Shown: positions 38,132-46,231, numbered from the stretch's first letter. The stretch is 64,000 bases of DNA from Rhodoferax sp. (GCF_030653815.1 NZ_JAURYQ010000037.1:186001-250000); one strand, 5' to 3'. The notes: generated by a model not told the origin, from the sequence alone. Translations and numbers: made by a program.

Positions 38132-39234
38132 GTGACGACACGGCTGATGTGTTGTGCGAAGTTCGTGGGGCGGTGGGCTTCATCACCCTGAACCGTCCCC
38201 AGGCGCTCAACGCGTTGACCCTGTCCATGATCCGGGCCTTGACGACTTGCCTGCTGGCCTGGCGCGAGGATGACCGCATCCAGGCGGTTGCCATTCGTGG
38301 CAGCAACAAGGCCGGGCCTTTTGGGGCGTTTTGTGCCGGGGGCGACATCCGCTTTTTCCACCAGGCGCTGCTGTCGGGCGACCCGGCACCGGAAGATTTT
38401 TTTACCGAGGAATACACCCTCAATCACCTGATTCACAGTTTCCCCAAGCCGTACATCGCCTTCATGGACGGCGTCGTCATGGGTGGGGGCATGGGAATCA
38501 GCCAGGGTGCGTCGCACCGCCTGGTCACGTCACGCAGCAAATTGGCCATGCCGGAGACTGCTATCGGCTTGTTCCCGGATGTCGGTGGCGGTTATTTTCT
38601 GAGCCGCTGTCCCGGTTACGCGGGCGAATGGCTGGCCCTCACCGGGACCTCGTTGGGCGCCGCAGAGGCAATTGAATTGGGGCTGGCCGATCACTGTCTG
38701 GATGCCGGGAAGTTGGCCCAAGCTTGGGATGCCCTGGCCGACATCCAGTCGCCCGATGCCGCGGGTTTGCATTCCTGGCTGGCTGAGTTTTCGGTCGTTG
38801 AAAATGTCACCCCGGTGCTTGATCGAAGCCAGATTGACGCCTTTTTTGCGTTGGATTCTGTGAGCGCCATCGTGCACGCGCTGGAAGCCGATGCCTCCGA
38901 CTGGGCACAGCGCAGCGCCCTGCAATTACGCCAGCGCTCGCCTTTGATGCTGCATGTGGCTTTTGAACAGATCCGTCGGGCGCGCCAACTCACCGTGGCG
39001 CAAGACCTGCGCATGGAGCGCGACATGATGCGGCATTGCTTTTTCCCGAGGCATTTGGCGCGCAGCGGTGCGCAAACCGAAACCGCTGAAGGCATTCGCG
39101 CCCTGGTGATCGACAAGGACAACGCGCCAGTCTGGCAACCGGCGCGCATTGAGGCTGTCACACCCGAGATGGTGCAGCCGTTTTTTGCCAGCCCCTGGGT
39201 GGCGCACAGCCATCCGCTGCGCGCGCTGCCCTGA
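38128..39234 (+). CDS. 3-hydroxyisobutyryl-CoA hydrolase-like crotonase
   Basis: A 368-residue crotonase-fold protein; the length and the C-terminal extension match the HIBCH group rather than plain enoyl-CoA hydratase (about 260). The oxyanion segment FCAGGDIR and VVMGGGMGIS are present, and the Glu and Asp of MPETAIGLFPDVGG correspond to the hydrolase catalytic pair. It would remove CoA from 3-hydroxyisobutyryl-CoA in valine catabolism, but enoyl-CoA hydratase activity cannot be excluded. It overlaps the transporter by 4 bp and converges with the anti-sigma gene. Confidence 0.85.
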   Translation: MSDDTADVLCEVRGAVGFITLNRPQALNALTLSMIRALTTCLLAWREDDRIQAVAIRGSNKAGPFGAFCAGGDIRFFHQALLSGDPAPEDFFTEEYTLNHLIHSFPKPYIAFMDGVVMGGGMGISQGASHRLVTSRSKLAMPETAIGLFPDVGGGYFLSRCPGYAGEWLALTGTSLGAAEAIELGLADHCLDAGKLAQAWDALADIQSPDAAGLHSWLAEFSVVENVTPVLDRSQIDAFFALDSVSAIVHALEADASDWAQRSALQLRQRSPLMLHVAFEQIRRARQLTVAQDLRMERDMMRHCFFPRHLARSGAQTETAEGIRALVIDKDNAPVWQPARIEAVTPEMVQPFFASPWVAHSHPLRALP

Positions 39235-39251
39235 CTTTTGTTGCAGGTTGG

Positions 39252-40079
39252 CTAAAGCTGGCGGTAAATCTCCAGCGCCAGTTGCATCAGTGATGCACGG
39301 GGCAACTGGCCAGCCAGTGCGTAACCAAATCCCTGATCGACCCAGTAAAAGCTGGGAACAGCTGCCTCCGATTCAAACCGGAACCCGCTTTCCTTGCCTG
39401 ACACACCCGCTGCGGCCTTGTCCATGGCGCCCAGGTAGAGCGTGACGCGCTGGCCCGCGACGTCTTGATACATGAACTGTGCCCGTGCCCCGGCTTCTCC
39501 TGGCAAGAGCCGCCCACCCACCAGGTTAAAGCCTTGCGTGGTCAGATCCGGCACCTTGAGGGGTTTGTCCAGTCGCTTGGACAGCCACTGCACCAAGTGC
39601 GTCTGTTCCTGCGCGGACACTTCGACCGGGTGACGAATTTCCGGTGCGTAAACAGCATGGGCCAGCACGGCCTGACGGACGAATTCACGCTCGGGCTGAA
39701 TGCTCGCCATGCTGGGTGCCGTGGCTTCACGCCCCCCCAGCTCCTGCCAGTTGGCATTGGCCAACCAGCCTGCGCCAAATGCCATCACCACACCGGCCGC
39801 CATGCCACCATAGCGCCACCACGGGTGATCGGTCGGTCGCACCAGACTGTCGCCATGGGCGGCTTTCAGCAGCGTCGGTGGCACCGCCTCGGTCAGAACT
39901 TGTGTGTGCAGGCGCTGCAAGGCCTCACGCTGGTGTTGCCACTGCGCAAGCCTGGCCTGAGCGTCAGGGTCATGCGCCAGCCTCAGCCGCAGTGCTGCCA
40001 GTTCGTCGAACGCACCCTGGCCGTCCACCAGGGCGTGGAGTTCATCGTCAGTCAAGGGGTGGTCAGGCTTGCGGTTCAT
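39252..40079 (-). CDS. Membrane-anchored anti-sigma factor
   Basis: A 275-residue protein with a short cytoplasmic anti-sigma-type helical domain (TDDELHALVDGQ, about residues 9-60), one transmembrane helix (about 88-108) and a periplasmic domain of about 165 residues. It lies 13 bp after the ECF sigma gene, the usual partner layout, so it probably holds that sigma factor at the membrane. It lacks the HxxxCxxC zinc motif of the ZAS group. Confidence 0.8.
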   Translation of the reverse strand: MNRKPDHPLTDDELHALVDGQGAFDELAALRLRLAHDPDAQARLAQWQHQREALQRLHTQVLTEAVPPTLLKAAHGDSLVRPTDHPWWRYGGMAAGVVMAFGAGWLANANWQELGGREATAPSMASIQPEREFVRQAVLAHAVYAPEIRHPVEVSAQEQTHLVQWLSKRLDKPLKVPDLTTQGFNLVGGRLLPGEAGARAQFMYQDVAGQRVTLYLGAMDKAAAGVSGKESGFRFESEAAVPSFYWVDQGFGYALAGQLPRASLMQLALEIYRQL

Positions 40080-40092
40080 GGTGGTGGACGGT

Positions 40093-40641
40093 TTATTTCA
40101 AGCGGTGCAGCGTCACGGGGCGGGTTGGTGGCGCTTGATTGGTAGCCGGGTTTGTGCGCCCGTGTGCGGGCGCATCCAGCAGTGCCTGCAGTCGGCCTCT
40201 GGCACGCGACAAGCGCGACATCACGGTACCCAGCGGTACACCGGTCACCTTGGCAATATCGGCATAACTCATGCCTTCCATGCTGACCAGCAGCAAGATT
40301 TCCCGCTGCTCTGGCGGCAGTCGGAGCAGGCAACGTTGCAGGTCCAGCGCCTGGTCCGGGCTGGATGCCGGTGTCGGCAACTCATCGGCCAGATCGTCAA
40401 TGTCGAGTATGGCCGGACGTCCTGCAACGGCCGACTGGCGCAATTGATTGACAAACAGGTTGTGCATCACGCTGAACAGCCAGGCGCGCAAGTTGGTTCC
40501 CACCAGCCACAGGCGCCATTTGCTGCAGGCGCGCTCCAACGTGTCCTGCACCAGGTCATCCGCCGCCCAGGTGTCCCCCGTCAGTGCCCGGGCATAACGG
40601 CGCAGCGAGGGAATCTGGGCAACCATGAGTTCGCGGCTCAT
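40093..40641 (-). CDS. ECF-family RNA polymerase sigma factor
   Basis: A 182-residue group IV sigma factor. Region 2 (about 10-75) holds AADDLVQDTLERA and LRAWLFSVMHNLFVNQLR; region 4 (about 105-160) has LPPEQREILLLVSMEGMSYADIA and the helix-turn-helix VPLGTVMSRLSRARGRL. It redirects RNA polymerase to a small stress regulon. It lies 71 bp downstream of the COG4315 lipoprotein gene and 13 bp before its anti-sigma gene. Confidence 0.92.
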   Translation of the reverse strand: MSRELMVAQIPSLRRYARALTGDTWAADDLVQDTLERACSKWRLWLVGTNLRAWLFSVMHNLFVNQLRQSAVAGRPAILDIDDLADELPTPASSPDQALDLQRCLLRLPPEQREILLLVSMEGMSYADIAKVTGVPLGTVMSRLSRARGRLQALLDAPAHGRTNPATNQAPPTRPVTLHRLK

Positions 40642-40712
40642 GGGCTTATGTCAGGCAGGCAAGCATGGGATGTTTCTTCGAGTCGCGTGGAGGTGCCGGC
40701 TGCGCTGCCCGA

Positions 40713-41096
40713 TCAGGGCTTGGCGACTTGCCAGATCCCGTTGACGCCGTCCCCGGTCTTGTCGCCGGGCTTGCTGTCCTTGACCCAGTAATAGACGGGC
40801 TTGCCCTTCAGCGCCCATTGTTTGCTGCCGTCATCGCGCGTGATGATGCTGAAGTCTCCGCTGGCGGAATCCTCCTTGGCCGCCATCAGCGGTGGCCAAT
40901 TGGTGGCGCAGGGGCCATTGCAGACGGACTTGCCGCTGCCGGCCACATCCTTGTCGAAGGTGTAGAGCGTCATGCCGCTGGGGCCGACCAGGATGCCATC
41001 AGCGACTTTGGCAGGCGCTGAGGACACCGAGGCGCATGCCGTCAGCATGGCAAAGGTGACCGAGGTCATAAACAGTGCGGGTGATTTGAATGTCAT
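40713..41096 (-). CDS. COG4315-type lipoprotein with Yx(F/W/Y)xxD repeats
   Basis: A 127-residue secreted lipoprotein starting MTFKSPALF at 41096; its signal ends in LTAC (Cys21). Two copies of the family motif are visible, YTFDKD near residue 45 and YYWVKD near residue 107, with CNGPCATNWPP between them. The family is periplasmic or outer-membrane and of unknown function. It is probably the first gene of the lipoprotein-sigma-anti-sigma unit. Confidence 0.85.
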   Translation of the reverse strand: MTFKSPALFMTSVTFAMLTACASVSSAPAKVADGILVGPSGMTLYTFDKDVAGSGKSVCNGPCATNWPPLMAAKEDSASGDFSIITRDDGSKQWALKGKPVYYWVKDSKPGDKTGDGVNGIWQVAKP

Positions 41097-41163
41097 GGTG
41101 AGCTCCAAAGTTGGGTGAGCGCAAACAGGCGTTTGCAATCACATGAACACCGGGCGGCGCGGT

Positions 41164-41172
41164 TTTATTCCC
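41164..41172 (-). promoter_or_regulatory. ECF-type -35 motif before the lipoprotein-sigma operon
   Basis: On the minus strand GGGAATAAA lies 68 bp before the lipoprotein ATG, followed about 14 bases later by GTGTTCATG. GGAATAAA-like -35 elements are used by several ECF sigma groups, so the operon is probably autoregulated. A second copy is not seen before the sigma gene itself. Confidence 0.4.
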
Positions 41173-41273
41173 GCGGCCCGCAAATAAAGATTGAATCCGT
41201 GTTTTTACGCCATGACTACAATCCGCGCGAGTCTCCATTCTATGAAAATCTTCAAAAAATCTGTTTTGGTTTG

Positions 41274-41375
41274 TATCAGCCTGGCGGCGTCCTCCCGGTG
41301 GGCGGCGCCTTGGTGATCGGCGCAGTGGTGGCCATGGGGCTGATACGCTGGCAGGGTAGGGGCGCGGCGCTGTGA
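41274..41375 (+). pseudogene. Possible 3' remnant of a membrane-transporter gene before murJ
   Basis: The frame ending at 41375 reads YQPGGVLPVGGALVIGAVV and continues as a hydrophobic helix with a short basic tail. This resembles the last helix of EamA-type transporters. Its stop overlaps the murJ GTG (GTGA), as two functional neighbours often do. Upstream in this frame there is no transporter sequence, so if it is a remnant most of the gene is missing. A chance open frame is a real alternative. Confidence 0.25.
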
Positions 41376-42937
41376 GTTTGCTCAAATCAGCCTCGGTGGT
41401 GTCGCTGCTGACGCTGCTGTCGCGCGTTACCGGGCTGGTGCGGGAGCTGCTGATTGCCTCCACGTTTGGCGCCTCAGCCATGACCGACGCCTTCAACGTG
41501 GCGTTTCGCATTCCCAATCTGTTTCGTCGTTTTTTTGGCGAAGGGGCTTTCAGCCAGGCCTTTGTGCCGGTGCTGGCCGCTGCCAAAACCCAGCAGGGTG
41601 ATGCCGCCACCCGGGTGCTGGTCGACCGGGTCGCCACGGTGCTGGCCTGGGCGCTGCTGCTGCTGAGCGTGGCGGGTGTGCTGGGCGCGGGTGGCCTGGT
41701 CTGGGCCATGGCCAGCGGCATGCAGCAGGACCCGCGCGGCTATGAGGCTGCGGTGGTGTTGACGCGCTGGATGTTTCCCTACATCGCCTTCATGTCCTTG
41801 GTGGCGCTGGGTGCGGGGGTGCTCAACACCTACAAGCGGTTTGCCGTGCCCGCTGCCACGCCGGTGCTGCTCAATATTTGCATGATCCTGGCGGCCTGGC
41901 TGGGTGCGCCCTGGTTCAAAACCCTGGGGCTCGAACCCATCTACGCCCTGGCCGGTGGCGTGCTGCTGGGTGGCGTGTTGCAGTTGGCGGTGCAATGGCT
42001 GGCCTTGGGGCGCTTGGGGCTGCATCCCCGACCGGCCTGGCGCTGGTCGGCAATCAAGCAAGCGTGGGCCGATTCGGGCACCCAGAACATCCTGAGGCTC
42101 ATGGGGCCGGCCCTGCTGGGCGTGGGCGTGGCGCACTTGTCCATGATCATCAACACGCAGATCGCATCCTATTTAAAGCCCGGCAGTGTGAGCTGGATCA
42201 CCTACGCCGACCGCCTGATGGAGTTCCCCACCGCCCTGCTGGGCGTGGCTATGGGCGTGGTGTTGATGCCGCAGCTGGCCATGGCCCGCGCGGGGGGTGA
42301 CACGGCCCGTTATTCGGCCATGCTCGACTGGGGCCTGCGCCTGGTGGTGCTGCTGGCGGTGCCTTGCGCCATCGCGCTGCTGGTGTTTCCGCTGCCGCTG
42401 GTGGCAGTGCTCTACCACTATGGCGCCATGACCGACTTTGACGTGCAGCAGGTGACCCACGCACTGATGGGCTGGGGCGTGGGCCTGGTCGGCATTGTGG
42501 CCATCAAGGTGCTGGCGCCGGGTTACTTTGCCAGCCAGGACACCAAAACACCGGTCAAGGTGGCGGTGGTGGTGCTGGTCCTGACCCAGGTCTTGAATTT
42601 CTTTCTGGTTCCCATTTTTGCCCATGCCGCGTTGACCCTGTCGATTGGCATTGGCGCCATGGTCAATGCGCTGTGGCTGTTGCTCGGGCTGTTGCAGCGC
42701 GGCAGCTACAAGCCCGAGCCGGGTTGGGGCCTGTTTGTGCTGCAAGTGCTGGCGGCCTGCGTTTTGCTGGGCTTGTTCCTGGTGTGGGCCAACAGCCACT
42801 TTGCCTGGACCGCATTGCGTGCCGAGAGTTTGAAGCGGATCGGCTTGCTGGCATCGGTTTTGGCGGTTTCAGCACTGATTTACTTTCTGGCCTTGTGGGC
42901 TGCCGGCATGAAATTGCGCCAGTTTTTAAGACGATAG
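41372..42937 (+). CDS. murJ: Lipid II flippase MurJ
   Basis: A 521-residue MATE-like/MVF membrane protein with about 14 helices, starting at GTG 41372. The family start LLKSASVVSLLTLLSRVTGLVRE and FFGEGAFSQAFVPVLA are present. MurJ moves lipid-linked peptidoglycan precursor across the inner membrane. The SirB1-like gene follows after 11 bp. Confidence 0.96.
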   Translation: MSLLKSASVVSLLTLLSRVTGLVRELLIASTFGASAMTDAFNVAFRIPNLFRRFFGEGAFSQAFVPVLAAAKTQQGDAATRVLVDRVATVLAWALLLLSVAGVLGAGGLVWAMASGMQQDPRGYEAAVVLTRWMFPYIAFMSLVALGAGVLNTYKRFAVPAATPVLLNICMILAAWLGAPWFKTLGLEPIYALAGGVLLGGVLQLAVQWLALGRLGLHPRPAWRWSAIKQAWADSGTQNILRLMGPALLGVGVAHLSMIINTQIASYLKPGSVSWITYADRLMEFPTALLGVAMGVVLMPQLAMARAGGDTARYSAMLDWGLRLVVLLAVPCAIALLVFPLPLVAVLYHYGAMTDFDVQQVTHALMGWGVGLVGIVAIKVLAPGYFASQDTKTPVKVAVVVLVLTQVLNFFLVPIFAHAALTLSIGIGAMVNALWLLLGLLQRGSYKPEPGWGLFVLQVLAACVLLGLFLVWANSHFAWTALRAESLKRIGLLASVLAVSALIYFLALWAAGMKLRQFLRR

Positions 42938-42948
42938 ACAATAGGCCC

Positions 42949-43800
42949 ATGAATCTGTCCCTGAACATTCCCACCCCGCTGGAGTACTTTTCTGCGCTGG
43001 TGCACAGCGACGCCGATTTTCCCCTGCTGGAAGCCGCCATCAGTCTGGCGCAGGACGAGTACCCTGACCTCAGCGTGCAACAGGTGCTGGGCGACGTGGA
43101 CCAGCTGCTGGCGCGCCTGAAACGGCGTTTGCCGGAAGACGCCGGTTCGCTGCAAAGATTGCGCGCCCTGAACCAGTTCGTGTACCGCGACCTGAATTTC
43201 GGCGGCAATTTCAACAACTTCATGGACCCTGACAACAGTTACGTGCATGTGGTGCTGCGTACCCGTCTGGCCATTCCCATTTCTCTGGCGCTGATCTGGC
43301 TGGAACTGGCCCAGGGTATCGGCCTGAAGGTGCGTGGCATCAGTTTTCCGGGGCATTTCATGGTCAAGGTCAATTTGACCGAGGGTCAGGTGGTGATCGA
43401 TCCGCTGACCGGCAAGTCGCTCAGCCGGGAAGAATTGTCCGAGCGGCTGGCGCCGTTTCACGAGCTGGGTGGCCTGGATGACGAACAGGAGTTGCCGCTG
43501 GGCCTGTACCTGCAGGCGGCGCCACCGCGCGACATCATTGCCCGCATGTTGTTCAACCTCAAGGACATCCATGCGGCCCAGGAAGACTGGCCGCGCCTGA
43601 TCACGGTGTTGGACCGTCTGATCGTGCTGCTGCCCCAAGCCTGGCCGGAGTACCGCGACCGGGGCCTGGCGCATGCCGAAGCCGGTCACCCGGGGCATGC
43701 GCTGGAAGACCTGGAAACCTACCTGGCCAACGCCACTGAAATTGGCGACCGGCGTGCCATCGCGGCACGGGTGGGCGAACTGCGGCGCGCTACCCAGTAA
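42949..43800 (+). CDS. SirB1-family protein (transglutaminase-like plus TPR-like)
   Basis: A 283-residue protein. The N-terminal two thirds hold the SirB1 transglutaminase-like fold (LNQFVYRDLNFGGN, then DPDNSYVHVVLRTRLAIPISLALIW and ISFPGHFMVK), in which the catalytic Cys of true transglutaminases is replaced by Ser/Leu-type residues. The C-terminal third (about 195-283) looks like TPR helices. The role is unknown; the family is widespread in proteobacteria. Confidence 0.85.
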   Translation: MNLSLNIPTPLEYFSALVHSDADFPLLEAAISLAQDEYPDLSVQQVLGDVDQLLARLKRRLPEDAGSLQRLRALNQFVYRDLNFGGNFNNFMDPDNSYVHVVLRTRLAIPISLALIWLELAQGIGLKVRGISFPGHFMVKVNLTEGQVVIDPLTGKSLSREELSERLAPFHELGGLDDEQELPLGLYLQAAPPRDIIARMLFNLKDIHAAQEDWPRLITVLDRLIVLLPQAWPEYRDRGLAHAEAGHPGHALEDLETYLANATEIGDRRAIAARVGELRRATQ

Positions 43801-43845
43801 GCAAGTCACGGTCCGTTGCTGAATTCACACCCGAGGAGCCTATTG

Positions 43846-44394
43846 ATGTCAAACCACGCCCTGATGCCGCGCGACCCGGTACCTGCCCTGAATGTTGCCT
43901 TGACCACGGGTGAACGTTTTGTGCTGGGTGCCAACCCCGGTGAAAAGTTTGATCTGGTGGTTTTTTACCGCGGCCTGCATTGCCCGATCTGTGCCAAGTA
44001 CCTGATTGAACTCGAGCGCCTGGCGCCTGACTTTGCCGCACGCGGTGTGCAGGTGCTGGCGGTCAGTAGCGACGACGCCGAGCGTGGCCGGCAAATGGCC
44101 GACAAGGTCAACGCCAAGAACCTCAAGTTCGGCTACGGCCTGACTCTGAAGAGTGCGCGCCAGTGGGGGCTGTACATCAGCGCAGGCCGTGGCAAGACTT
44201 CCATCGGCATCGAAGAACCCGCGCTGTTCAGCGAGCCGGGTGTTTTTATTGTGCGCCCGGATGGCACGCTGTACTACGGTGCAGTGCAAACCATGCCGTT
44301 TGCCAGGCCACCGTTTCAAGACTTGTTGGGCGCCATTGACTTTGCCATCGCCAAGAACTACCCGGCACGCGGCGAATACACCGGTGAGGTTTAA
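43846..44394 (+). CDS. Peroxiredoxin-like AhpC/TSA-family protein
   Basis: A 182-residue thioredoxin-fold protein starting at the ATG at 43846, after GAGGAG. The active-site segment YRGLHCPICAKYL has a CPIC pair at about residues 45-48 in place of the usual peroxiredoxin PxxTxxC. It is probably a thiol peroxidase or oxidoreductase. It lies 45 bp after the SirB1-like gene and precedes a 348-bp gap. Confidence 0.85.
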   Translation: MSNHALMPRDPVPALNVALTTGERFVLGANPGEKFDLVVFYRGLHCPICAKYLIELERLAPDFAARGVQVLAVSSDDAERGRQMADKVNAKNLKFGYGLTLKSARQWGLYISAGRGKTSIGIEEPALFSEPGVFIVRPDGTLYYGAVQTMPFARPPFQDLLGAIDFAIAKNYPARGEYTGEV

Positions 44395-44494
44395 GGACCG
44401 CGGCTCGCCACGGACGCAGGCGTGACTCTGATGGTTTTTGCAGCACCGCCGGCAAGCCCAATACTGGCGCGGCCTGGGGCACTTGCCAGACAGC

Positions 44495-44503
44495 TTATCC
44501 ACA
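44495..44503 (+). promoter_or_regulatory. DnaA box 1 (TTATCCACA)
   Basis: Perfect match to the high-affinity R1-type DnaA box TTATCCACA, in the gap before the RNase D-like gene. A second perfect copy in the same orientation lies 204 bp downstream. Confidence 0.6.
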
Positions 44504-44655
44504 GATTAATGCACAGTTTTCAGGGGTAACTTCGGCCCGCTGGGAGGTAAATCTGCCGTCACGGACAAGCACGAAACTTGCTACCACAGATTTTTGCTTT
44601 CACTCTATGGCTATCCATACAGGTGGAGGCTCTGATTAATATTCAGGCACTGTCT

Positions 44656-44682
44656 GCCAAGCCATATCTGGTGCGGCTTGGC
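44656..44682. repeat. Perfect 8-bp inverted repeat
   Basis: GCCAAGCC (44656-44663) and GGCTTGGC (44675-44682) pair exactly around an 11-base loop. There is no T tract after it, so it is not an intrinsic terminator. It could be an operator for the following gene or an RNA hairpin. Confidence 0.55.
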
Positions 44683-44698
44683 GCTCTTGTACCAGCAG

Positions 44699-44707
44699 TT
44701 ATCCACA
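44699..44707 (+). promoter_or_regulatory. DnaA box 2 (TTATCCACA)
   Basis: Second perfect DnaA box, 36 bp before the ATG of the RNase D-like gene, close to where its promoter should be. DnaA bound here could repress or activate that gene. Confidence 0.6.
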
Positions 44708-44742
44708 AGGTAGCGCACATATTTTTTGGGTAAGTTTTTTTT

Positions 44743-45354
44743 ATGCATCCCACCCCTGACAAAGACACCATCGCCATGCTGCCGCCCTTTGGGCGGCTGG
44801 GGCTTGACCGCATTTCGCTGGTCGCCACACGCGCCGAGGCCGAGGCCGCTTATGCGGCACTGACGGCGGCCAGCGCCTGGGGTTTCGACACCGAATCAAA
44901 ACCGACGTTTCGGGTGGGTGAGATGTCTGACGGTCCGCACATCCTGCAGTTGTCCACCCCCGAGCGCGCCTGGGTGTTCCAGTTGCACCACCGCGACTGC
45001 CGCGCGGTGGCGGCCGAGCTGCTGCAATTGAAAGGCGTTGCCAAAGCCGGCTTTGGCCTGCGCGACGACCGCAAACGCATCATTGAAAAGCTGGGTGTGG
45101 AGCCCGCTGGCATCCTGGAGCTGAACAGCGTGTTCCGGGAGCGCGGCTACCGCAAGGACATGGGGGTGAAAGGTGCGGTGGCGGTGCTGTTCCAGCAGCG
45201 CTTCATCAAGTCCAAAAAAGCGGCCACCAGCAACTGGGCCAATCTGCGCTTGACCGAGGCGCAACTGGTGTATGCCGCCAACGACGCGTATGCCGCGATC
45301 CGGGTGTTCGATGCGCTGGGTCTGGCGCCCGGCATGAGCGGGGTCAGTGGGTGA
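44743..45354 (+). CDS. RNase D-like 3'-5' exonuclease domain protein
   Basis: A 203-residue single-domain DEDDy exonuclease. The first acidic pair is in GFDTESKP (D,E), the next in AGFGLRDDRKRI (D), and the final Tyr/Asp in YAANDAYAAIRVF. It lacks the HRDC domains of full RNase D. It probably trims RNA or DNA 3' ends. Its stop overlaps the convergent 82-residue gene by 11 bp. Confidence 0.85.
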   Translation: MHPTPDKDTIAMLPPFGRLGLDRISLVATRAEAEAAYAALTAASAWGFDTESKPTFRVGEMSDGPHILQLSTPERAWVFQLHHRDCRAVAAELLQLKGVAKAGFGLRDDRKRIIEKLGVEPAGILELNSVFRERGYRKDMGVKGAVAVLFQQRFIKSKKAATSNWANLRLTEAQLVYAANDAYAAIRVFDALGLAPGMSGVSG

Positions 45355-45592
45355 TGAACTCGTAGCTCACTTCTTCGCTCTCGACCATATCGAGCAGGTC
45401 GTTCAGCACATCGTCGTCTTCGGTGCTGGCCCAGGTTTCTTCGGGGTCGCTGGCAAACAGCGGCTCGATGGCGATGTCCAAAAACTGACCGTTGGGCAGC
45501 TTCAGCACGTGGCCGCCTTCCGAGGTGGCGGACAGTTCCCAGTCGTCCGGGACCGACATTTCCAGTTTGATGGTGACGTTGAGTTTTTTCAT
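45344..45592 (-). CDS. Small acidic hypothetical protein
   Basis: An 82-residue protein starting MKKLNVTIKLEMSVP at the ATG at 45590-45592, with AGGAAC upstream. It is strongly acidic near the C-terminus (STEDDDVLNDLLDMVESEE). I do not recognise a family. It converges with, and overlaps, the RNase D-like gene by 11 bp. Codon use is like the neighbours. Confidence 0.65.
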   Translation of the reverse strand: MKKLNVTIKLEMSVPDDWELSATSEGGHVLKLPNGQFLDIAIEPLFASDPEETWASTEDDDVLNDLLDMVESEEVSYEFITH

Positions 45593-45604
45593 GCTGTTCC
45601 TTTG

Positions 45605-45619
45605 TTGCCAACATGGCAA
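45605..45619. repeat. Short perfect inverted repeat, TTGCCA-ACA-TGGCAA
   Basis: A 6-3-6 palindrome 12 bp upstream of the 82-residue gene, in the position of an operator for that gene. Two related copies of GTTCTTT(T)GGAAA lie at 45665-45677 and 45688-45699 in the same gap. Confidence 0.4.
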
Positions 45620-45796
45620 GAGCACGCGAATTGTATTGACACGCCTTGCCGGAGACGAGCAATAGTTCTTTTGGAAAGCAATTTATCGTTCTTTGGAAAT
45701 ATTGCCTGGTGAACTGATTGTTTCTAAAGTCAACGCGGCTGGCTTCGCCTGACGGCCTGCGTTCCAGCACCCAGCGAAACCTTGCCATTTTTTCAT

Positions 45797-45810
45797 TTGA
45801 TGTAAATCAA
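45797..45810. promoter_or_regulatory. Perfect FNR/DNR-type box of the nos locus
   Basis: TTGATGTAAATCAA matches the consensus TTGAT-N4-ATCAA exactly. It lies 53 bp before the first gene of the nos locus; TTTAAT (45828-45833) is a plausible -10 box, placing the box centre near -40, the usual activating position. It implies oxygen- or nitric-oxide-dependent control of nos genes by an FNR/DNR/NNR regulator. Confidence 0.85.
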
Positions 45811-45862
45811 GCCAAGTTAAATATTCATTTAATTTGAACGTTATAGCCATAGAATCCAACCC

Positions 45863-46231
45863 ATGTTTTCAGCGTCCACTTTCCTGCAGCGTCACACCCG
45901 GTGGATCCTTTTGGGGCTGGTGTTCTGTATGGGCGTGGCCATGGCCAGCCCCTTGGTCAAGCCAAAGTCGATGACCCTGGTGTGCACCGGTACCAACGCC
46001 GTCGCGCTGGTGCTGCTTGAGGCAGAAGATGATCCGGCCGCATCGCTCGCCATGGCGCTCGATTGCGCCGACTGCCTGCCTGTCGCCTTGCCCCCCCTTG
46101 ATATCTCTGTTCGTGACATCGAAAAGCCGGTTCAGGGTCGCATCGCCGTTGCCAAGCCCTTGCCGCCTCCCGAGGCCCATTGTTTATCACCGCCCTCGCG
46201 CGGTCCTCCCACCCCCGTTTCCCCAACCTGA
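45863..46231 (+). CDS. DUF2946-like small exported protein
   Basis: A 122-residue protein with an N-terminal hydrophobic segment (about 13-30, ending VAMASP), a Cys at about residue 41 (LVCTG) and a Cys pair in DCADCLP near 68-71, then a proline-rich tail. The Cys spacing and small size recall DUF2946, a family often near copper genes. It is the first gene after the FNR box and lies 16 bp before nosZ, so a role in copper handling for NosZ is a reasonable inference. Confidence 0.6.
   Translation: MFSASTFLQRHTRWILLGLVFCMGVAMASPLVKPKSMTLVCTGTNAVALVLLEAEDDPAASLAMALDCADCLPVALPPLDISVRDIEKPVQGRIAVAKPLPPPEAHCLSPPSRGPPTPVSPT

Larger units (their letters stand above)
44395..44742. other. 348-bp intergenic region with DnaA boxes and an inverted repeat
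   Basis: No coding frame with convincing features is seen. It holds two TTATCCACA sites, an 8-bp inverted repeat at 44656-44682, and an AT-rich stretch leading to the next start codon. The two DnaA boxes and the palindrome are listed separately. It may be a DnaA-controlled promoter region or a DnaA-titrating locus. Confidence 0.6.

Noticed and set aside
44395-44742. Chromosomal replication origin
   Set aside because: Only two DnaA boxes, no dnaA, dnaN, gidA or AT-rich unwinding cluster. A DnaA-regulated or DnaA-titrating site fits better.
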